Shown here: positions 58,112 to 64,000 of the stretch, piece after piece
Layout of the letters: each line of letters opens with the position of its first letter
Position numbering within the stretch: position 1 is the first letter of the stretch
Source of the DNA: Emergomyces orientalis
Lineage: Eukaryota; Ascomycota; Eurotiomycetes; Onygenales; Ajellomycetaceae
Assembly (NCBI GenBank): GCA_002110485.1
Contig: MOWL01000067.1
Location: forward strand, 1,302,001-1,366,000
Reading direction: 5' to 3'
DNA length: 64,000 nt
Notes under the pieces: generated by a model
Told to the model about the DNA's origin: nothing
The model's database searches: none
Seen by the model: the letters and a program-made list of their open reading frames with translations, nothing else
Program-made: the position numbers and the translations under genes

Positions 58112-59844
58112 TTAACATGGCGCAAATAATTGCAGCGACAGCCCAAAAACTTTATTGACTTTGTTCTTGAATTCCAAGCAATCGTTACAAACCGGGGAGC
58201 CGATGAGGATAACCGCTTCAGACAGGGAGGCCGGTGGTGGTGCGTTGGCCATCCTGGCAAGTTTTTCATGTTTGGTTTGCTGTTGACTTAGATCGTCCAA
58301 TTGACTTTCTAAGTTGAGTATCTGACAGCCTTCCGAGCTTCTGCTCAGCCGCTTTAATTGTTCTTTTGCAGACTGGAGTTCTAATTCAAAGGCCTTAATG
58401 TCCTGTTTGTCTGTTTCATTGGGCAAGGCTTGGTCAGCATCGAAGAATTCTGCTTCAAGAGTCTGGACCTTTGCTCTGAGCGACGATAGCTCATGGCCCG
58501 GGGTAGAGCGGAGGTAGAGTGCCTCATACTGCTCTTCTAATAAATCAACTTTATTTTGAAGTTCAGAATCTGGGGCGGTATCACGGGGAAGAAAAACATG
58601 ACGATCAATGAAGTATGCAATTAACTGCTTTTCGGCATGGGAAGCGTTGTATCGGCCCGGACGCTTTTGATCGCGGCTATCGCAAGCGAGGGTATGATTT
58701 ACGAGCCGGGAAATATAGAAAACCTCATCTGTCCATTGCCGGCCGCTAACTCTAACTAATTGCCATTGACCATGCGACCATCCACTCATAGCTGCAACAG
58801 ATGCAAACATGCCGCCCCTTTCTAGGCGCGCGACTGTTTTCGACTCGTAGGTCACCGGATAGCTTGTAATTGGGCCTTGTAACACAATCGAAGGCCCCAT
58901 TGTTGATCTCTTAAAGGAATAATCTTTGTATTGCGATAATGTTGGAGGGGTGCCAAATATGTTCTTCGACTTCCGGTCTTCTCCACCGAGGAGGCGTACA
59001 ATGCTTTGGCGATCGATGTCTCTCTTATAGGTGTCCTCTAGACGAAGCGGCTCTTTTCTAGAAAGGGGCGACAGGTCCCCACCGGTTCGCGAATATCTCT
59101 CACATCGATTTCTTTGGGTTGGCCGAGCGGTTTTTATCATCTCGCAAGTGTTGGTTCGCGCCATTTTCCAGAAGAAGTTTTACGCTGTCCAACCTACCCC
59201 ATAGTGCGGCTTCCATGAGCGGACTCCGCCCATTGTGATTCACAGCATTCACCATGGCACCGTGTTCCAGAAGCAGGGACACCATACTTGAGCTTTTTTC
59301 CGCCGCCGCATCGATTAGGGTGGTATTACCATCACGATGTCGCCCGCGAAGAAAAAGTTGAGCTTCGGAAGAAATGTCGAGATACTCTCGGACCGCCTCT
59401 GTCTTTCCATCCAAACAATCTGTGATGGCAAAGCGAATCCTTTCTTGTTCATATGGCTCCAAGTCAGGTCTTTCAATGAGTACCATTTCCTTGGCGTCCC
59501 TGTGGAATTTTGGATCATTTTCGCCGTTCTCGGCTTCGTTAAACGACTGAGACTTTGGCTTTACAGGCAAATTCATGCGATAGTGAGTCTAGTTCATCCG
59601 TATCCGTATCATAGCAAATATTCACAAACCGCGCTCGTTTTTTGTCAATTTCATACGCGACCAGAGCCTTGTTGATGGGAAAACAACATAAGTAACGTTC
59701 TAGGTGGTCACAATCAGGAACTCTAGTCTGGGACCCATCCCAGCTTATCCAATACCGATAAACCTCTTCGCAATGTGGACATTCAATCATCCCACCAAAG
59801 AACGTCGGCTTCCGGTGGAGCATCCATGACTTGAGGGCATTCAT
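58112..59844 (-). CDS. Ankyrin-repeat protein with DYW-like deaminase domain; frame unresolved
   Basis: Three overlapping frames form one protein. Frame B (ATG 59576) carries ankyrin repeats: RHRDGNTTLIDAAAEKSSSM, then HGAMVNAVNHNGRSPLMEAA and GANQHLRD. Frame C (58112-59057 in the spliced model, open further upstream) carries a conserved block (GPSIVLQGPITSYPVTYESK), the deaminase motif SHAEKQLIAYF, a coiled-coil-like insert, and GSPVCNDCLEF: His-Ala-Glu plus CxxC, the zinc and catalytic residues of cytidine deaminase-like enzymes. A 46-nt GTGAGA...TTCTAG intron (59058-59103) joins B to C in phase (472 residues from 59576). A frameshift is the rival reading, because unspliced frame C reads ARPTQRNRCERYSRTGG, which looks like ankyrin continuation. 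Frame A (59626-59844; CPHC plus later Cys pairs, zinc-ribbon-like) can join through a 79-nt intron (59547-59625), giving 535 residues. Substrate unknown. C-terminal DYW is absent. Confidence 0.65.
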
Positions 59845-61665
59845 GGACCAAGATTTTGTAACTACAAGACCGCGCCCGCCAGCAAGGTTTTTGCCCGCGT
59901 TTTATGATGCCCCGTCACCAAATGATGTATGATCCTCTTGGATAGTATATTGTGATAAAAATTATATGGAAATAATAGTATAGTAATATGCTTACTAGGT
60001 ACCGTGCCAAGATTCCTTTAAAACTCTCCAATGTAAAGTGAAACCTTAACATGCGACAGAACGAACAATTCTTAAGCAACAACGCAGGGGCGAGACTGGT
60101 ATTGTCAGCTAATGTACAGGCTGCTTGTCGGCGTGATCATGATTCTGTGCTGCTCTTGCTTAACTACCCCTCACTTGCCTGGTGCCGCAGGATGCCCATG
60201 CGCACAGACCCCCAGTCATTAATAGTAGTATGCGAACTATTGTGTGTGGATGGTGATTCAGATTGCGTATATTGGTTCGATGCACACTCAACACACAAGG
60301 GAAAGAATAAGAAAAGTCATCAGCGAACTGGTTGGTTTGGGGGATTTGGGGAGGGTGTGTTAAACTGATTATGCATTGCCAACGCATCAGTTGGTCTGTG
60401 CTCTGCTTCTGGGATGGGTGTTGATGAGTTGTTCATTCATGTTTGAGTGAGTCGTAAGAAAAATGGCTGTAGATGAGAGGGATAGATATATAAGTAGTAT
60501 ATGTATGGGTGGATGGATCAAATTTATGATATTATTTATTCAAAAGTGAGAAAACGGGAAGCTTCTGCTTTTCGACCCGTGCGGAGTGTTTAATTCATCA
60601 AAGCCTCCTTCCTTCCCTCCGGCTCGCATTTTCATTGATCATGAACCGTGAGGCATAGTAATCAGGCGCAATCTTACTTACCAATTTCATTCATTTATTC
60701 TCCATAAAACAAGACAGGAACCCCGAAGGCCCCGAAGGGTCTCTTATTTGCTGACACCTGTGCGTGCTGCGAGCGAGGGAGCAGGGGGGGGCAATATTAA
60801 ATTAACCTAATTTCAGCAATTTCGCTGATAAGCAGTTGTCCCTCCCTCTTGTTCAGAGACTTCGTGTACTTGTATTTTTATCCCTTGGATGAATGCCATG
60901 GGGGTAAAAAAACAAAAATTGATAAAACTAATTAATGATTATCTCAATTACCCTTATAGACACGGACAGCCAACAATCCGATATCCAGAGTCAAATACCA
61001 CGCCAGTCGCATACGCAGAGTCCTCCCGGCTCCTCCCCCACCCACCTCCTAGTACCGACCACTCCTAATATGCCTATCCAAAAAGAAAAGAATAAGAAAA
61101 TCACTAATTGCATAAGCGAAATCGCAACGGAAAACGAAACAAAGATCGGAGAAAATGTGAGACAAGGGGGAAAGAATCGCTCACCCGCTAGCTTTGCTTA
61201 ATGACAAAATTAACATTAACGTATCAATTGAAGGGGGGAATAAAGATGACGGCGAGAGAAAACAGGAAGGGATCAAGTGAGGGTTATGGTAGAAAATGAG
61301 GGAAAATGGGATGTCAGCCACCATTGCTGGTGGGGGTAGAATTGAATGCGTACCTCATGCGTCTTGGGAAGGAAGATATTGAAAAATAGAAAGGAAAAGA
61401 AGGGAAAAGCGTCACTATCGTTACAAAGGGGCCGAGACGGAAGACGAGGCAAAGGAAATATGCATGTGTCCCGGAAAGAAAACGAGGGAGGGCGGCATCG
61501 GAGTGTTCAGAGCTTAAACCAAAAAAAAAAAAAAAAAAAAAAACCATAGAGATTCGATGAGATGGAAAATAAACAAGTAGGTTTCTTGGTTTGAATGGGA
61601 TCGAAAAACAAAAGCATATAGGTGGAGGTGGTGTAATGGGTGGGGTGTAATGGGTGTGGTGCCAC
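59845..61665. other. Intergenic with A23 tract
   Basis: No gene supported. A run of 23 A at 61521-61543 lies downstream of the Arl8 gene. Confidence 0.4.
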
Positions 61666-62707
61666 TCATTTACTTGATCGGGCGATTAACCAATGCAGTA
61701 CAGCGTCGAGATTCGTCTCTTCTTTGGCACTGATGCCATAACAGCTGACTTCACGATGCATGATGGACTTCAGATCCATGGCTTCGATCAGTTCATCGAC
61801 CGAGAGCTTGTTGGGGAGATCGGATTTATTGCCCAGGACCAGCAATGGGATGCCGTCGAGCGACCGTTTGCTTACGAGATCGTGAAGTTCTTCCGTGGCT
61901 GTGGGCAGCGCTTCCTTGTCGGCTGCGTCGACGACGTATCTATTTTTTGGGGGCGGGGTCAATTTTTGTGTCTTGGCGATGGCGATGGCTTCCAGCTCAT
62001 TCGAAAAGGACCAGTAACCGGTTGGGAAAAGGAGAAAACGGAGACAAATATTACTCACAACAGTGCGTTGACGCCGCGGCAGTACCGTTCCCACATCGGT
62101 CTAAATCTCGGCTGGCCTCCAAGGTCCCAACTATATGCTTCTGTTAGAACACGGGATTGCACTGGGGCTGAAAATGATGGATATGTATCCAGACGGATCA
62201 GGCTGACCATTTTAGTGTGACATGACCTTTTTGTACGCGGGCAGTATTGAATCCGATGGTGGGTATAGAACTGAGGGTGGTGTTAGTGGAAAACATGGTA
62301 AATCTACGAGCAGACGTCCTCAACGCTCCTTAGACATACTCTATCGTGAATTCCCCTCCCTAGCTCCCTTTCAATTAGCACAACATACCATGAAACAATA
62401 GTATTGAAGTTTCGTCACTGCAGATAGGGAAATGGTTGTCTTACCGCTAAAACCCGCAACAAGGACGACTTTCCGGCATTTTGCAATCCGACCATTGTCA
62501 CATCCATTTCTGTTGCCCTGTATCACACACAATTGAGCGTGAAGAATTAGTTATATTGCCATGGGTGTCGGATACTACTGCGCTTGATGAAGCTTTTACA
62601 CCACTGGTTGCAGCCCATCGCATCGCATGGGGATGTTCGAGGCGCAAAACTAACCAAAACTTTCTGAGCAACCAGTCATAGATACTTTTGAAGAAGCCCG
62701 CCATCAT
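61666..62707 (-). CDS. arl8: Arl8-type small GTPase
   Basis: Arf-like GTPase, in animals a regulator of lysosome positioning and tethering. Six exons: 62655-62707, 62445-62517, 62340-62359 (20 nt), 62208-62270, 62059-62130 and 61666-61939. They encode 184 residues; introns are 137, 85, 69, 77 and 119 nt and every phase agrees. N-terminal amphipathic helix MMAGFFKSIYDWLLRKFW lacks the myristoylated Gly2 of Arfs, as in Arl8. P-loop GLQNAGKS is at 28-35; the microexon supplies GGEFTID. Switch I is IPTIGFN, switch II WDLGGQPRFRPMWERYCRG, and the base motif GNKSD. The C terminus is LHWLIARSSK. Donor 4 (GTCAGC) is weak. Translation may begin at either of the two leading Met codons. Confidence 0.93.
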
Positions 62708-64000
62708 GAATCTGGTCCGAACAAATCGTCGTGATGTCTGATATCCAAGAGGTAGTAAGCGGCAACCAGGAGGGCAACGAGAGAGATTTGGCGGTAACAG
62801 GACCTGGCTCACGGTAATTTTGCGAGGTTTGTGTGAGAGATCCAGAGAGGGGATGAGTAAAGATAGCGCGGGAATATTATCGTGTTGTGTACAGAAATAT
62901 GTACACCAAGAATTTAGTCGTTGTGTGAGGCGTCTGAAAAGAAGAAGGGTAAGAGATGGATCTGCGGAACAAAGCACGCACAATGACGAAAATACCTTCT
63001 TTATTCTTAGGATAGAAGTGCGAGGTATAATCTCGCATTCCAGGTCGAGATGGAGCACAAAAACCTGTATGACAGGCAGAAACCCAAAAAAAGGAATAAA
63101 TCAGGCGTAAACCATTAACACATAAGGCACAAGAACAAACTATACGGCAAGCACGCAACCAAATAAAAAAAATGAATGAGATGGATATAAGTTTCAAAAA
63201 GGAAATGAAATGAAATGGAAATAGCGGGTAGGGAAACCTTCTTGTCTGGCAACAATGCGTAGACCTCAGAAGAAGCTCCTCACCAGCAAGAGAGAGGAAG
63301 AGCTTCCTTTTTCCAGGCAATCAACGAGTACAGAATTTTTGGCACCTTATGGCTGCATTCACCTCCGCGCGAAGTATGTCTGTGTACACATGACCGAAAG
63401 TGATGTTTTGACGCCTAGTGCGAGGAGTGTGCTACTGGGGTTTGCGGGCGGTGTTTCGACCTTGGAGCCCTGGTCCCTGTTACCGTTCCTTGCGGAGAAA
63501 GTATGCAGATTGCAGTGTGCAGTGCGCATCCGCTGGCCAGTTCCCATCCACGCAGATGCCACCCAGTTGACGGTGAAGTAGAAACAGTGGAGAAACTAGA
63601 GCCCACTCGGCGCTAAGTAGTTGGGATAATGTATTTATTCCCTTTTTATCAATCCTGCCGCTGCTGCTGATCGCAGAGAATAATGGAGACTATTGGTTGG
63701 CTTGGTAGTTGGCTTGGTTGTTGCATTTAATCATAAATCATATTATTCTTCGGTGGTGGTTGGTCGTTGATCCAGTTACCGCCAAATGTTGGGCAGGCGG
63801 CTTGGTGGTATCTTCACGTGATGATAGCTGTCCGCTTTAGTTTCTCGAAAAATTTCACTTCCGCAGAGCCTCAAGGAGGGAAAAAAAAAATGTAACACGA
63901 GCTTAGGGAGGCAATTCAACGGAGCAAAGACAAGTGGAATGGCACTCAGCATTTGACGGGTTGGTTTTCTATTTATATTTCAAATCTTGATTTCGAGCTC
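62708..64000. other. Intergenic to window end
   Basis: Upstream region of the Arl8 gene and beyond. Only short unsupported frames; no start of another gene recognised before the edge. Confidence 0.4.

Noticed and set aside
59058..59103. Calling the ankyrin-deaminase gene a definite pseudogene
   Set aside because: A phase-correct 46-nt GT-AG intron exists, so disruption is not proven; kept as an open question.
1..64000. CRISPR array, bacterial operon signals, rRNA genes
   Set aside because: No regularly spaced repeat array, no rRNA-like sequence, and intron-bearing genes show eukaryotic nuclear DNA.

Overview
The window looks like nuclear DNA of a filamentous ascomycete, most likely Eurotiomycetes and perhaps Onygenales. 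That is inferred from short GT-AG introns (46-240 nt), pyrimidine-rich promoters, and remembered similarity of the proteins to Aspergillus and onygenalean ones. No database search was run. Genes are widely spaced: about 17 protein genes, one tRNA, one pseudogene and one complete retrotransposon in 64 kb. Exon borders were read by hand from splice consensus plus reading-phase agreement.

Left part (1-18 kb): a broken nucleoside phosphorylase-domain gene, an amino-acid permease, a short-chain dehydrogenase, a tRNA-Asn, a four-exon decarboxylating dehydrogenase of the isopropylmalate/tartrate type, and an F-box gene with an overlapping upstream ORF. Then come about 5.5 kb with no gene I can support.

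Middle (18-37 kb): housekeeping and cell-cycle genes. These are the CDC25/NimT phosphatase, the GINS subunit Sld5, cullin-3, the mitochondrial Hsp70 escort protein Zim17, the very large ribosome-biogenesis protein Utp20, and a MIF-like tautomerase.

Retrotransposon (37.7-42.7 kb): a 4,977-bp Ty1/copia element with two identical 102-bp LTRs, a 5-bp target duplication and one uninterrupted 1,532-codon Gag-Pol frame. It sits in the former shared upstream region of the tautomerase gene (minus strand) and a Drn1/Cwf19-like gene (plus strand), so the insertion looks recent.

Right part (42.8-64 kb): the Drn1-like gene, a small orphan ORF, a secreted Ala/Thr/Glu-rich protein, a membrane protein with a 12-cysteine cluster and a PPxY motif, an RCR-family membrane protein that also has PPxY, an ankyrin-repeat protein ending in a DYW-like deaminase domain (HAE and CxxC motifs), and an Arl8-type small GTPase with a 20-nt microexon.

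The genes do not form one pathway. The items most worth follow-up are the ankyrin-deaminase gene with its unresolved reading frame, the fresh copia insertion in a divergent promoter, the decayed phosphorylase gene (a family often used as the N-terminal domain of fungal NLR-like proteins), and the pair of single-span PPxY membrane proteins.
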